Program-made: the position numbers and the translations under genes
NCBI GenBank assembly: GCA_012839185.1
Contig: DUNU01000015.1
Location: forward strand, 1 to 64,000
Direction of reading: 5' to 3'
Source: Clostridiales bacterium
Lineage (GTDB): Bacteria > Bacillota > Clostridia > Oscillospirales > Acutalibacteraceae
DNA: 64,000 nucleotides
Notes under the pieces: model-generated
Told to the model about the DNA's origin: nothing
The model's database searches: none
The model's input: the letters and a program-made list of their open reading frames with translations, nothing else
In this document: in pieces, positions 24,760-34,198 of the stretch
Layout: each line of letters begins with the position of its first letter
Position numbering within the stretch: the first letter of the stretch is position 1

Positions 24760-25740
24760 TTAACCAATAAATTTTTTCAATTCATTTGCAATATACTTGC
24801 TTAAAATAGTATGACTTGATGCAGATGGATGTAAAGGTTCTTCCGGAACAATTCCTTTGGTGTAAATATATTTCACAGCACAGTTGTTTTTCTTGTTGTA
24901 CTCTTTAACGAAATCAGTTAATTCTTCTGCATTAAACCCGACAAACGCACCGAGTACGACAACCAAAGCATTCGGATGCTTTTGACGAATTAAATCAAGC
25001 ATTTTTTCGTATTCGTTAAAATATCTGTCGGCATTTCCTCTGTCATTTGCTCCGTGATTGCACATTACAATATCCGGCTCAAAAGTTGTTTCTACGCCAT
25101 CAAAACAATAAGGATAACCGACAGCGGCAGGGGGATATTCTCCGCATCCTGAACGGGTAAGACCAACAGCACCATAGCCCATAAAATACGGACGAAGGTT
25201 TAATATTTTCGCAGTTTTCCATGCGTAAGTTTCGGTTACATCATCAGCATAAACTCTGTTGTCTTGATATTCAGGATATACCTCCAGCAATTCAGGTTTT
25301 TCGCTTGTTGCCAATACTCCTTCCGTAATTGAGTCTCCGATAAATTCAATTTTTAATCTGTTATCATCGGGTAAAACAACAAGATTTTCGGTCTCAATTC
25401 CCTTTAATGAAATTTTACCGTCGAGAGGATGATAGAAACGTGAGTGAATTTCAACTGCACTTTTATATATAACTTTAACGTGATGAGTGCCGTTGTCGTT
25501 TGCTCTTATTTTCATAAAATGTGTAAGTTCGGCTTCAATTTTTGCCCCATCGTCGACGGATATATATACATGTCCGAAAGGTCTTGAACAGGATTCTAAA
25601 TCGAAGAACATAAAACAGTTTTCGCCTTCAAAAGCAAACTCAAAATATGAGCCGCAAGCAGTAGCAGTCATGGTATTGTTAAGCTCTCCCCAACGTCCCG
25701 TATATCTTATTTTCGGGTTGGAATATTCAAAATAACTCAT
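24760..25740 (-). CDS. SGNH/GDSL hydrolase, CE2-like carbohydrate esterase
   Basis: A 326-residue two-domain esterase. Residues about 1-135 form a beta-sandwich-like N-terminal domain. The catalytic SGNH domain then starts with EFIGDSITEG (nucleophile Ser), continues with NHGANDRGN (oxyanion Asn) and ends with HPSASSH (catalytic His). This layout resembles CE2 acetyl-xylan esterases and other polysaccharide deacetylases. No signal peptide is seen, so imported oligosaccharides are likely substrates. ATG 25740 is chosen: GGAG lies six bases upstream and the codon overlaps the stop of the rhamnosidase gene as ATGA. An ATG at 25752 precedes that site. Confidence 0.82.
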   Translation of the reverse strand: MSYFEYSNPKIRYTGRWGELNNTMTATACGSYFEFAFEGENCFMFFDLESCSRPFGHVYISVDDGAKIEAELTHFMKIRANDNGTHHVKVIYKSAVEIHSRFYHPLDGKISLKGIETENLVVLPDDNRLKIEFIGDSITEGVLATSEKPELLEVYPEYQDNRVYADDVTETYAWKTAKILNLRPYFMGYGAVGLTRSGCGEYPPAAVGYPYCFDGVETTFEPDIVMCNHGANDRGNADRYFNEYEKMLDLIRQKHPNALVVVLGAFVGFNAEELTDFVKEYNKKNNCAVKYIYTKGIVPEEPLHPSASSHTILSKYIANELKKFIG

Positions 25741-28256
25741 ATTTTGCTCCATTTTGTTGAAATAAGTTTTCCGTGCTTAATTTCAACAGACACCTTTTTG
25801 TTTCCTAATTTCACACTGCCTGTTGCATATTTAAGTTCGGGAATATAAGCGGGTTTAACCGTAAAATCTCCATTTGCTGTGTATGTAATTCCGAGAATAT
25901 GGGATATAAAAAACTCAACAATTGCACCGAACATCGGGTGATTGTGAGATGCTTCACCGTTCCAATTCTCCCAGATGGTAGTTGCTCCCTGCTTTTTCAT
26001 ATTGAAAAATGAAACACCATTTTTATTGGTTAAAAGTCTGTATGCAAGTGAAGCAGCATCATTTTCAAATAAGGTTTTGATCAGGAAAAATGTACCGAAA
26101 ATACCCGTATCAAACTGTCCCAATGCAATATATTTAGTAAGCAAAGTTTTGAAAGTGCGTTCATCACCTAATCCGATTTGTACGGCAAAAGCATCTGCAC
26201 CCTGTATTCCGTTTGAAAATGAGCCGGTATCCTCGTCATAGTAGTTTTTGTACATCGCATTTACACATACTTGACGAAGACTTAAGAGTCTGTCGTTATT
26301 ATGTGTTTTGTCAAGAATTTTGCTGACTTTGAGCATAATGTCTATACAATGAATGAGATAGAAAGTGTTGACGTAAGGCTCCGGTATTTGAATTTTCTCG
26401 GGAGTACACCAATCTCCCAGACACCAGCCACCCTCAAGTTCAGACATAACTAATCCGTCAACCATACGACTTTCCATAAAGTCGATATATTTAAGCATCG
26501 GAAGGTAACAATCAGACAGAACTTCCTTGTCTCCGGTAAATTCATAATAACGATAGGGAACAACGCAAACAGCACCTCCCCAACCGCCGGGACCTCCTCC
26601 TCCGCCTCTGAATGGGGCGGTGTGCTGAATGTGACCGGTAGTTCTGTCCTGACAGTCGAGGATGTCTCTTATCCATTTTTTGTACATCTGACGACAATCA
26701 AAAACATTCATTGCAGCACCGATTGTAAGTTGACCGTCGCCGGTATAACCAAGCCGTTCCCGGTGTGGACAGTCAGAGGGAATATTCCCATGAACATTGG
26801 CAAGTTGCGTGCGTTTATAAGCATCAAAAATCCAGTTGAGAGTTTCATCGCTTGATTCAAATTCGGCAATAGTTTCAAGCGGAGTATGAATTACCCTAAA
26901 TTCAACGACAGAAACATCACCCTTTACTTCAACAAAACGACCTGCATGCCAGGTAAAATGTGGGTACAAAAGTTCATTGTTCCCGCCGTTTATGAAAGTA
27001 TCAATACTTTTTTTTGATACGGTTCGCCTGTCAGGTTTGCCGTTTTTGTCAAGTATTTCAACATAGTAAGCGGTTGCAACTTCTCCGATTTTGGCAGTAT
27101 CATTAAATTTTAACACCAAATAACCGGAAGTATTTTCACCGATGTCATAAATAATACTATTTTCGGTCTTGCGGTGAATAAGCGGTTTTAATGTGCGGAT
27201 CACTTTATCAGCATCAAAATTTTGTTTCTGAAGAACAGAGACGGGAGCATTAACCGGAATACACGGAAAACTCTCCCCTTTATAGTCAACGGTTGCCCAA
27301 GAATTGTCAAGCAATCTGTAATCGTGGTTTTCTCCGAAGTAAATGCTTGCACGGGTTATAAAACTTCTTATCCATTCATCGTTTTCACCGCTGACAAATT
27401 CATAAGTTTCACCGTCTTTGTCCGTAATTGTCAGTTTGTAAATAAGTTTTATATCTCCGACTCTGCCGTGATAACCTTCACTTCTGCATTCGTGTTCACC
27501 GTACCAGCCGTTGCCTACATGAACACCGATACAATTTTCTCCGTCTTCTAATGCATTTGTTACGTCATATTCGAGATATAAAATTCTATGAGAAATTGTG
27601 TCAAAAATAGGATAAGTTAATTTTGTAATATCGTAATCTTCATAATCGGTTTGAGCGGGGATGAATAAATCATCATTAAATTTTTTGCCGTTGAAGAATA
27701 ATTCAAAATAACCGAGACCGCAAATTGAGATATGAGCATTTGCGATATTCTTAACAAAGAACTCCCGACGATATAAAGCAGCATCAATATCTTTCTCAAA
27801 TTCAACCCACGTTGCGTTATCAAAAACAAAGGAGCGTTTCATATTAACATGGGGAATATGCTCATCCATATACTCAATTCCGTAAGGAACAAAGCCGAGT
27901 TTCTCATAAAAACCGACTGCCTGCGTTTGAGCGGAAATAACAACTTCTTTACAGCCGAGGGATTTTACTTTATCGAAACAAGCTTCAACTATTTGTCTGC
28001 CCAATCCTGTTTTTCTCTTGCTTTTTTTGACAGCAAAGCGACCGATTTTGTATAAATCGTCTGTAATTTTCACATATCTTGCACAGCCGACAGGTTCATC
28101 GTTTTCGGTTACAAGAAGATGAACGGCATCTGTATGGTCATGCTCGTCAATTTCCAATTCACGAGGGTAATCTTGTTCATCACAGAATACTTCCAATCTT
28201 ATCTGAAAAAGCTTTTCCAAATTGTCAGAAGAGGAAAGCCAAGTAAATTTATACAT
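25737..28256 (-). CDS. GNAT acetyltransferase fused to GH78 alpha-L-rhamnosidase
   Basis: An 839-residue fusion. Residues 1-150 are a GNAT domain with GCARYVKITDDLYKIGRFAV, the acetyl-CoA loop KTGLGRQIVE and GFYEKLGF near its end. From about residue 155 the protein is a GH78 rhamnosidase. It has N-terminal beta domains (HVGNGWYGEHEC), then the (alpha/alpha)6 barrel with DCPHRERLGYTGDGQ holding the probable acid Glu, and TIWENWNGEASHNHPMFGA holding the probable base Glu. There is no stop or start between the halves. It lies between galT and the esterase in one minus-strand operon, opposite rhaD, fitting rhamnogalacturonan-type glycan use. What the GNAT half acetylates is unknown. Confidence 0.9.
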   Translation of the reverse strand: MYKFTWLSSSDNLEKLFQIRLEVFCDEQDYPRELEIDEHDHTDAVHLLVTENDEPVGCARYVKITDDLYKIGRFAVKKSKRKTGLGRQIVEACFDKVKSLGCKEVVISAQTQAVGFYEKLGFVPYGIEYMDEHIPHVNMKRSFVFDNATWVEFEKDIDAALYRREFFVKNIANAHISICGLGYFELFFNGKKFNDDLFIPAQTDYEDYDITKLTYPIFDTISHRILYLEYDVTNALEDGENCIGVHVGNGWYGEHECRSEGYHGRVGDIKLIYKLTITDKDGETYEFVSGENDEWIRSFITRASIYFGENHDYRLLDNSWATVDYKGESFPCIPVNAPVSVLQKQNFDADKVIRTLKPLIHRKTENSIIYDIGENTSGYLVLKFNDTAKIGEVATAYYVEILDKNGKPDRRTVSKKSIDTFINGGNNELLYPHFTWHAGRFVEVKGDVSVVEFRVIHTPLETIAEFESSDETLNWIFDAYKRTQLANVHGNIPSDCPHRERLGYTGDGQLTIGAAMNVFDCRQMYKKWIRDILDCQDRTTGHIQHTAPFRGGGGGPGGWGGAVCVVPYRYYEFTGDKEVLSDCYLPMLKYIDFMESRMVDGLVMSELEGGWCLGDWCTPEKIQIPEPYVNTFYLIHCIDIMLKVSKILDKTHNNDRLLSLRQVCVNAMYKNYYDEDTGSFSNGIQGADAFAVQIGLGDERTFKTLLTKYIALGQFDTGIFGTFFLIKTLFENDAASLAYRLLTNKNGVSFFNMKKQGATTIWENWNGEASHNHPMFGAIVEFFISHILGITYTANGDFTVKPAYIPELKYATGSVKLGNKKVSVEIKHGKLISTKWSKI

Positions 28257-28276
28257 AATTAACCACCAATTTTTGA

Positions 28277-29767
28277 TTAAACGGATTTGCAGAATCTCAG
28301 GAATGCGTTTTTGCCTTCTTCGTTGCGTTCATAAACACCGCAGTTTTCGAGGATTTTAACAAAAACGATACCGATTTCATCTTCAATAATCTTGTCAATA
28401 TTCTCTGCCGTGAAACAATATTTTTCTTTAAGCATATTTGCCCAAGTTTCGTGTTTTGCTGTTTCGGGAATGCTTGAAATATCGGTATTGCTTAAAATTG
28501 CATTTTTAAGAGTTCCCATTTCGGCTAAAAGTCTGGATGGCAAAACTGCAAGTCCCATTACTTCAATTAAGCCGATATTTTCTTTTTTAAGATGATGATA
28601 TTCGGGATGAGCATGGTATTTTCCGTCGGGATATTCTTTTGTTGTAATATTGTTTCGAAGGACTAAATCAAGTTCAAAATTCCCGTCCCTCATTCTTGCA
28701 ATGGGTGTAATTGTATTGTGTTTTTCACCGTCGGTTTCGGCGTAAATATAAGCAGATTCGTCTGTGTAAAAACGCCAACTATTAAGGATTTTTTCCACAA
28801 GTTCAGCAATTTTGGTTTTATCTTTACCGCTTAAACGAATAACCGACATCGGCCATTTCACTATTCCCGCAGTTACATCTTCATAGCCTTCAAAAACATA
28901 AAAAGTTTCAATGGGAGCTTTTGCCATAGCAAATTCATAACAGCCGCCTTGGAAATGTTCGTGTGCAAGGATTGACCCGCCGACGATGGGCAAATCAGCA
29001 TTAGAACCGACAAAGTAATGCGGGAATATTTCGACAAAGTCAAGCAGTTTTTCAAAACACTTACGGTCAATGACCATAGGTTTATGCTCGGAACTTAGAA
29101 CAATACAATGCTCGTTGTAGTAAACATAGGGGGAATACTGTAAGAAAAACTTTTCATTTCTTAAATTAATCGGAATAATTCTGTGATTATTTCTTGCAGG
29201 GTGATCCATTCTGCCCGCATAACCCTCGTTTTCTTTGCACAATAAACAAGCGGGATATTTTATGTCTGATTTCGGTGCATTTTTTGCAGCGGCAATAGCC
29301 TTTGGGTCTTTTTCCGGTTTTGATAAGTTTATTGTTATGTCAATGTCGCCGTAATCGGAAGATACAATCCATTTTTTGTCTTTGACGATTCTGTATGTGC
29401 GAATATAATCGGATGCTCGGGAAAACTTGTAGTAGTTTGAAGTAGCGGTTTCAGGAGAGATTTTGTAGTCTGCATTGAACTTATTTATCACTTCTGAAGG
29501 GCGTGGAAGAAGACAATCCATAATTCGAGTATCAAACAAATCACGGTAGGCTATGCTGTCTTCGATAATCTCTTTTTCAACTGCATAATCAAGCAAAGTT
29601 TTTAGTATTTCTTCAAGTGAAGCATCTTTTGATTGTTCAGGAACATAGGTGTCAATTTTCAGCACATTACAAATGCGATTGATGGTAAAGACCTCATCTT
29701 CGAGTGTTATAAGTTCATTTTCATGTGCGTATTTGATAAGTGATGAAATCGCAGAATAAACGGTCAT
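28277..29767 (-). CDS. galT: Galactose-1-phosphate uridylyltransferase, Firmicutes type
   Basis: A 496-residue class II GalT. It exchanges UDP-glucose and galactose-1-P in the Leloir pathway. TSNYYKFSRASDYIRT is a hallmark of this longer type, PARNNHRIIPINL is a second block, and AHEHFQGGCYEF carries the active-site histidines. Length matches the family (about 490-500). GGAGG precedes the ATG and a perfect promoter sits upstream. No galK or galE lies in the window. It is co-transcribed with the rhamnosidase and the esterase. Confidence 0.93.
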   Translation of the reverse strand: MTVYSAISSLIKYAHENELITLEDEVFTINRICNVLKIDTYVPEQSKDASLEEILKTLLDYAVEKEIIEDSIAYRDLFDTRIMDCLLPRPSEVINKFNADYKISPETATSNYYKFSRASDYIRTYRIVKDKKWIVSSDYGDIDITINLSKPEKDPKAIAAAKNAPKSDIKYPACLLCKENEGYAGRMDHPARNNHRIIPINLRNEKFFLQYSPYVYYNEHCIVLSSEHKPMVIDRKCFEKLLDFVEIFPHYFVGSNADLPIVGGSILAHEHFQGGCYEFAMAKAPIETFYVFEGYEDVTAGIVKWPMSVIRLSGKDKTKIAELVEKILNSWRFYTDESAYIYAETDGEKHNTITPIARMRDGNFELDLVLRNNITTKEYPDGKYHAHPEYHHLKKENIGLIEVMGLAVLPSRLLAEMGTLKNAILSNTDISSIPETAKHETWANMLKEKYCFTAENIDKIIEDEIGIVFVKILENCGVYERNEEGKNAFLRFCKSV

Positions 29768-29794
29768 AGTAAACCTCCAAAATTAACTTTCATA

Positions 29795-29823
29795 ATTATA
29801 GGATAAAATATTTGAAATGTCAA
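29795..29823 (-). promoter_or_regulatory. Promoter of the galT operon
   Basis: On the minus strand, perfect TTGACA (29823-29818), 17 bases, TATAAT (29800-29795). It lies about 10 bases from the divergent rhaD promoter, so both can be co-regulated. Confidence 0.85.
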
Positions 29824-29833
29824 TAACTAATAC

Positions 29834-29862
29834 TTGCAATTTTATATTTCACATGTTATAAT
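29834..29862 (+). promoter_or_regulatory. Promoter of rhaD
   Basis: TTGCAA (29834-29839), 17 bases, TATAAT (29857-29862), then AGGGGG before the start codon. Confidence 0.8.
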
Positions 29863-29890
29863 ATAATGGACTTAATAGGGGGTTTAATCA

Positions 29891-30700
29891 ATGAAGAACA
29901 TTTTAGAAGCACCGTTTGTACTTGAATTCGGGAAAATTACTGCCAATATGTATCGTCTTGGTTGGGACGAAAGAAACGGCGGTAATTTAAGTTTGTTGCT
30001 GGATGAAGAAGTGGTTTCTAAGTATTTGGACTTGAATAAAGTCATTAGAAATATTCCTTTTTCCTTTGACGGAAAAGAGCTTGCAGGTCGTATTTTTATG
30101 GTTACCGGTACGGGTAAATATTTCAGAAATGTTGCAGATGATCCGGAAAGAAACACCGGTATTGTTCGTATTTCCGAAGACGGCACTTATGCCGAACTTC
30201 TTTGGGGATATAACGACGGCGGAAAAATGACAATGGAATTTCCGTCACATATGATGGCTCATATCGAAAGACTTAAAATTGATTCTGAACATCGTGTTGT
30301 TATGCATTGTCATCCGAATAATATTCTTGCAATGACGTTTGTCCACAGTCTTGATGAAAGAGAGTTTACTTATACTCTTTGGCAGATGATAACCGAGTCA
30401 ATAGTTGTTTTTCCCGATGGTGTAAATATTCTTCCTTGGATGATGTGCGGCAATAATGAAATCGGTGCTGCAACTGCCGAAAAACTTAAGACAGCCCGTG
30501 TTTGCGTATGGGCACAACACGGAGTTTATGGTGTTGGTAAGGATTTGGATGAAGCATTCGGTCTTGTTGAAACAGTTGAAAAAGCCGCTGAAGTCTATTT
30601 GAAAATCGCAAACATGCCGTGGAAGCAAACTATTACAGAAGACCAACTTCGTATAGTTGCACGTGATTTTAAGCTTAAGGTCAGAGAAGGCTGGCTTTAA
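29891..30700 (+). CDS. rhaD: Rhamnulose-1-phosphate aldolase
   Basis: A 269-residue class II aldolase splitting L-rhamnulose-1-P into dihydroxyacetone phosphate and L-lactaldehyde. GWDERNGGNLS is the substrate-binding start, VMHCHPNNILAMTF carries the zinc-binding HxH with Glu nearby, and WAQHGVYGVGKDLDEAF holds the third His. Length is typical (about 274). RhaA and RhaB are not in the window. It is divergent from the rhamnosidase operon. No terminator is visible after it, so read-through into the surface-glycan genes is possible. Confidence 0.93.
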   Translation: MKNILEAPFVLEFGKITANMYRLGWDERNGGNLSLLLDEEVVSKYLDLNKVIRNIPFSFDGKELAGRIFMVTGTGKYFRNVADDPERNTGIVRISEDGTYAELLWGYNDGGKMTMEFPSHMMAHIERLKIDSEHRVVMHCHPNNILAMTFVHSLDEREFTYTLWQMITESIVVFPDGVNILPWMMCGNNEIGAATAEKLKTARVCVWAQHGVYGVGKDLDEAFGLVETVEKAAEVYLKIANMPWKQTITEDQLRIVARDFKLKVREGWL

Positions 30701-30781
30701 TGAATCCTAAAAAACAGATTGTTCAGTAAGGAGAAAAGAAAACTAAAGATTTCGGTGTAAATCTTGAAGAGTTTGAAAACA

Positions 30782-31753
30782 ATGGTAAAAGAAGAAATTA
30801 TAAAAGAAAAAGCAAAGGTAAGCATTATCTGCAATGCCTACAACCATGAAAAATATATTCGCGATGCTTTGGACGGTTTCTTGATGCAAAAAACCAATTT
30901 TGCATTTGAGATTCTTATTCACGATGACGCATCAACCGATTCCACCGCTGATATTATTCGGGAATATGAAGCGAAATATCCCGATATTGTTATTCCCATT
31001 TATCAGGCTGAAAATCAATATTCCAAGGGTGGCGGAATTACGGATAAGTTTCAGTTTCCTCGTGTAAACGGTGATTTTGTTGCTATTTGCGAAGGCGATG
31101 ATTATTGGATTGATGAAAACAAATTGCAGAAACAGTATGATGCAATGATGGCACATCCCGAATGTGATATTTGCACATGTACGGCAGAGGTTCGTTGGGC
31201 AAAAAACGGCGAGTTTTCTCGTTATTCGGGACCGGAACTTGATGATGGTGTAATTCCGGTTGAGGAAGTTATTAAGGGCGGTGGCGGATTTGTATCCACT
31301 GCAACGCTCTTTATTCGTACAAGCAGTCTTAAAGACTTGCCTCCTTTTAGGAAGGTTTTATCCTCCGACTATATGTGGCAAATTCACGGCTCACTCAGAG
31401 GCGGTATGTTATTTTTGAAGGATGCTATGGCGGTATATCGTTTCGGTGGTGATTCATCCTATAACGCAAGAATTAAGAAGGACAAATCAATTCTTGCTCG
31501 TTTCCACAGAAAGACCATTGATGCACTTAAACAACTTGATATTGACACAAACGGAAAGTATCATGATGTTATTGAGGATACGCTTATCACCCAAGAAATG
31601 ATAGTATACAATGCCGAAAGAAAATTCAAAAAGTTGCTTAAATGGAAATATTTGAAGCGATATAAGAAAAAATCTAAAGCATTGAGAGTAATCATTCTTG
31701 CATTTTTCCCCTTTGTTTCAAAAATATGGGAAAAGATCGGCGGAAGCAAATGA
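30782..31753 (+). CDS. Family 2 glycosyltransferase, copy 1
   Basis: A 323-residue inverting GT-A glycosyltransferase. VSIICNAYNHEKYIRDALDG begins the nucleotide-binding fold, FEILIHDDASTDST follows, and CEGDDYW supplies the acidic metal motif. The C terminus is basic with one short hydrophobic patch. Sequence very like the next gene shows a tandem duplication. ATG 30782 is chosen; a TTG at 30764 would add six residues. It is the first gene of the surface-glycan group and may share transcripts with rhaD. Confidence 0.87.
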   Translation: MVKEEIIKEKAKVSIICNAYNHEKYIRDALDGFLMQKTNFAFEILIHDDASTDSTADIIREYEAKYPDIVIPIYQAENQYSKGGGITDKFQFPRVNGDFVAICEGDDYWIDENKLQKQYDAMMAHPECDICTCTAEVRWAKNGEFSRYSGPELDDGVIPVEEVIKGGGGFVSTATLFIRTSSLKDLPPFRKVLSSDYMWQIHGSLRGGMLFLKDAMAVYRFGGDSSYNARIKKDKSILARFHRKTIDALKQLDIDTNGKYHDVIEDTLITQEMIVYNAERKFKKLLKWKYLKRYKKKSKALRVIILAFFPFVSKIWEKIGGSK

Positions 31754-32715
31754 CAGATAACGAAATAAAAGTAAGTATTATTTGTAATACTTATAACCAC
31801 GAAAAATATATTCGGGACACTTTGGACAGTTTTATCATGCAAAAAACGAATTTCCCTTTTGAAATTCTTGTTCATGACGATGCGTCAACCGATTCTACTG
31901 CTGATATTATCCGTGAATATGAGGCTAAGTATCCGCAATTATTTAATTGTATTTATCAGACTGAAAATCAATATTCCAAGGGTGGCGGAATTTCGGATAA
32001 GTTCCAATTTCCTCGTGCAAACGGTGATTTTGTTGCCATTTGCGAGGGTGATGACTATTGGACAGATGAAAACAAATTGCAGAAACAATATGATGCGATG
32101 ATGAAATATCCGGAATGTGATATTTGTGCACATCGTGCCCAAGAGGTATTTGCAAATACAAAAGAAATAAGACGATATGTCGCACTTGCCGACTGTGATT
32201 GCGTTATTCCCACCGGGAGAGTTTTGGATGATGACGGAACGTCGATAGCGACAAATTCAATGTTCATTCGCAAGTCCGCTCTGTTGAAAGAATATCCTTT
32301 TCGTAAGATTTTGACGAATGACTATTGCTGGCAAGTGGCAGGTGCTTTACGAGGCGGTTTGGTGTTTCTTAATGATTGTATGTCTGCATATCGTTTTCAA
32401 TCAGATGGTTCATGGACTGTTAAAATGGCAAAGGATATTGACCGAAAACTCCGTTGGTACGGGAGAGTACAGGAATTAATGAAGCAGATTGATATTGATA
32501 CAAACGGACAATATCATAAAGAACTCACCAATGCACAAACCCGACTTGAATTTAAGTGTCTTTGGTTCGCCGATAAAAACAGGGAAGCACTCAATAAGAA
32601 ATATCGCAAATTTTTCAATGAATTAAGTGTAAAACACAGAATTCGTATAATTATTAAAGCAATATTTCCGTTTGTAGGTCCTTTATGGAAAAAGATTAAT
32701 CCGAAAGCGTTGTAA
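31750..32715 (+). CDS. Family 2 glycosyltransferase, copy 2
   Basis: A 321-residue paralogue of the preceding enzyme. VSIICNTYNHEKYIRDTLDS, FEILVHDDASTDST and CEGDDYWTDENKLQKQYDAM align residue for residue with copy 1, while the C-terminal third (acceptor side) diverges. That pattern suggests two linkages built with related donors. ATG 31750 overlaps the upstream stop as ATGA and has GGCGGAAG upstream; an earlier ATG at 31726 is less likely. Confidence 0.87.
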   Translation: MTDNEIKVSIICNTYNHEKYIRDTLDSFIMQKTNFPFEILVHDDASTDSTADIIREYEAKYPQLFNCIYQTENQYSKGGGISDKFQFPRANGDFVAICEGDDYWTDENKLQKQYDAMMKYPECDICAHRAQEVFANTKEIRRYVALADCDCVIPTGRVLDDDGTSIATNSMFIRKSALLKEYPFRKILTNDYCWQVAGALRGGLVFLNDCMSAYRFQSDGSWTVKMAKDIDRKLRWYGRVQELMKQIDIDTNGQYHKELTNAQTRLEFKCLWFADKNREALNKKYRKFFNELSVKHRIRIIIKAIFPFVGPLWKKINPKAL

Positions 32716-32719
32716 ATAA

Positions 32720-34186
32720 ATGAGACAAAATAAAACAGTAATGTCAAATGTGCTCTGGCGTTTCTTGGAAAAATTCGGAGCGGAAATTGTAACATTTGTT
32801 GTCGGTGTCATATTAGCACGACTATTGGAGCCGAAAGTTTACGGCACGATTGCATTGGTAACCGTCTTTTCTACACTTCTTTCAGTTTTTGTTGACAGCG
32901 GTTTCGGTACGGCTCTTATTCAAAAAAAAGAAGTTGATGACCTTGACTATTCTACGGTTTTTTGGTTTAATATGGTCATGTCAATTGTTGTCTATTTGGT
33001 GCTTTTCTTTCTTGCTCCTTTTATTGCAAGTTATTATGAAATGCCTGAACTGAAGTTGATTGTCAGAATACAATGCATACAAATACTTATCAGTGGTCTT
33101 AATAATATTCAAAGTTCCTATGTAGCAAAGAATATGATGTTCAAAAAGTTTTTCTTTTCAACATTGACGGGAACAATCGGTTCTGCCGTTGTCGGAGTTG
33201 CTATTGCATACATGGGTGGCGGAGTATGGGCACTTGTAGGTCAAACTCTTGCAAAAAGTTTATTTAATGCGTTAGTCTTGTTCTTCACGATAAACTGGCG
33301 TCCGAAATTTATGTTTTCGTTCGAGCGAATGAAGTCAATGTTTTCATTTGGATGGAAGTTGCTTGTTTCTTCAATGCTCAATCGTGCATATAATGAACTT
33401 CGTCAATTGATTATCGGCAAAATGTATTCCACAGCCGATTTGGCTTACTACAACAGGGGCAGGAGTTATCCTAATTTAGTTGTTAATCAAATAATTACTG
33501 CCATTGATTCCGTTCTTTTGTCCGCTATGAGTAAAGAACAAAAGAACCGAGAGAATATTAAAAATATGACTCGTCGTTCTATATCGGTCTGTACTTATGT
33601 AATGTTTCCGATGATGGCGGGGCTGGCTGTATGCAGCGAACCATTGGTTGCATTGCTTTTGACTGAGAAATGGCTTCCTGCTGTTCCTTATATGCAAATT
33701 GCTTCTATTATTTGTGCGTTTACTCCGATGCAGACTGCAAACTTAAACGCAATAAAAGCATTGGGCAGGAGTGATTTGTTCCTTAAGTTAGAGGTAATAA
33801 AAAAAGTCTATGGCTTGATAATCCTTTTGCTTACATTCAGAATTTCCGTAATGGCAATGGCTTGGTCAATGCTTGTTACAACGGTTTTGAGTTTGTTAGT
33901 AAATTCTTTCCCCAATAAAAAACTTCTTGATTATACATTTCATGATCAGATTAAGGACGTTTTCCCCTCTTTAGTTATGACTTTGGTTATGGCTGTTGTT
34001 ACATATTCCATCCACTTCTTAAAACTAAATGATTGGCTTACTTTGCTTATTCAAGTGCCTTTGGGTGCCGGAATTTATTTCGGACTTTCAATTATGACTC
34101 AAAACGAAACGTTTACTTTCTTATTTGAAACCGTTTCGGGAATGTTGTCGAAGTACAAGTTTTTCAAGAAAAAATCAGAAGAATAA
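32720..34186 (+). CDS. Polysaccharide flippase (Wzx/TuaB-like)
   Basis: A 488-residue polytopic membrane protein of the oligosaccharide flippase family. It has about 12-14 hydrophobic helices, with the characteristic opening VLWRFLEKFGAEIVTFVVGV, LLEPKVYGTIALV and DSGFGTALIQKKE. It would move a lipid-linked repeat unit across the membrane. It sits between the glycosyltransferases and the nucleotide-sugar genes. No polymerase or initiating phosphoglycosyltransferase is present here. Confidence 0.9.
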   Translation: MRQNKTVMSNVLWRFLEKFGAEIVTFVVGVILARLLEPKVYGTIALVTVFSTLLSVFVDSGFGTALIQKKEVDDLDYSTVFWFNMVMSIVVYLVLFFLAPFIASYYEMPELKLIVRIQCIQILISGLNNIQSSYVAKNMMFKKFFFSTLTGTIGSAVVGVAIAYMGGGVWALVGQTLAKSLFNALVLFFTINWRPKFMFSFERMKSMFSFGWKLLVSSMLNRAYNELRQLIIGKMYSTADLAYYNRGRSYPNLVVNQIITAIDSVLLSAMSKEQKNRENIKNMTRRSISVCTYVMFPMMAGLAVCSEPLVALLLTEKWLPAVPYMQIASIICAFTPMQTANLNAIKALGRSDLFLKLEVIKKVYGLIILLLTFRISVMAMAWSMLVTTVLSLLVNSFPNKKLLDYTFHDQIKDVFPSLVMTLVMAVVTYSIHFLKLNDWLTLLIQVPLGAGIYFGLSIMTQNETFTFLFETVSGMLSKYKFFKKKSEE

Positions 34187-34198
34187 AGTTGGTGAAGT

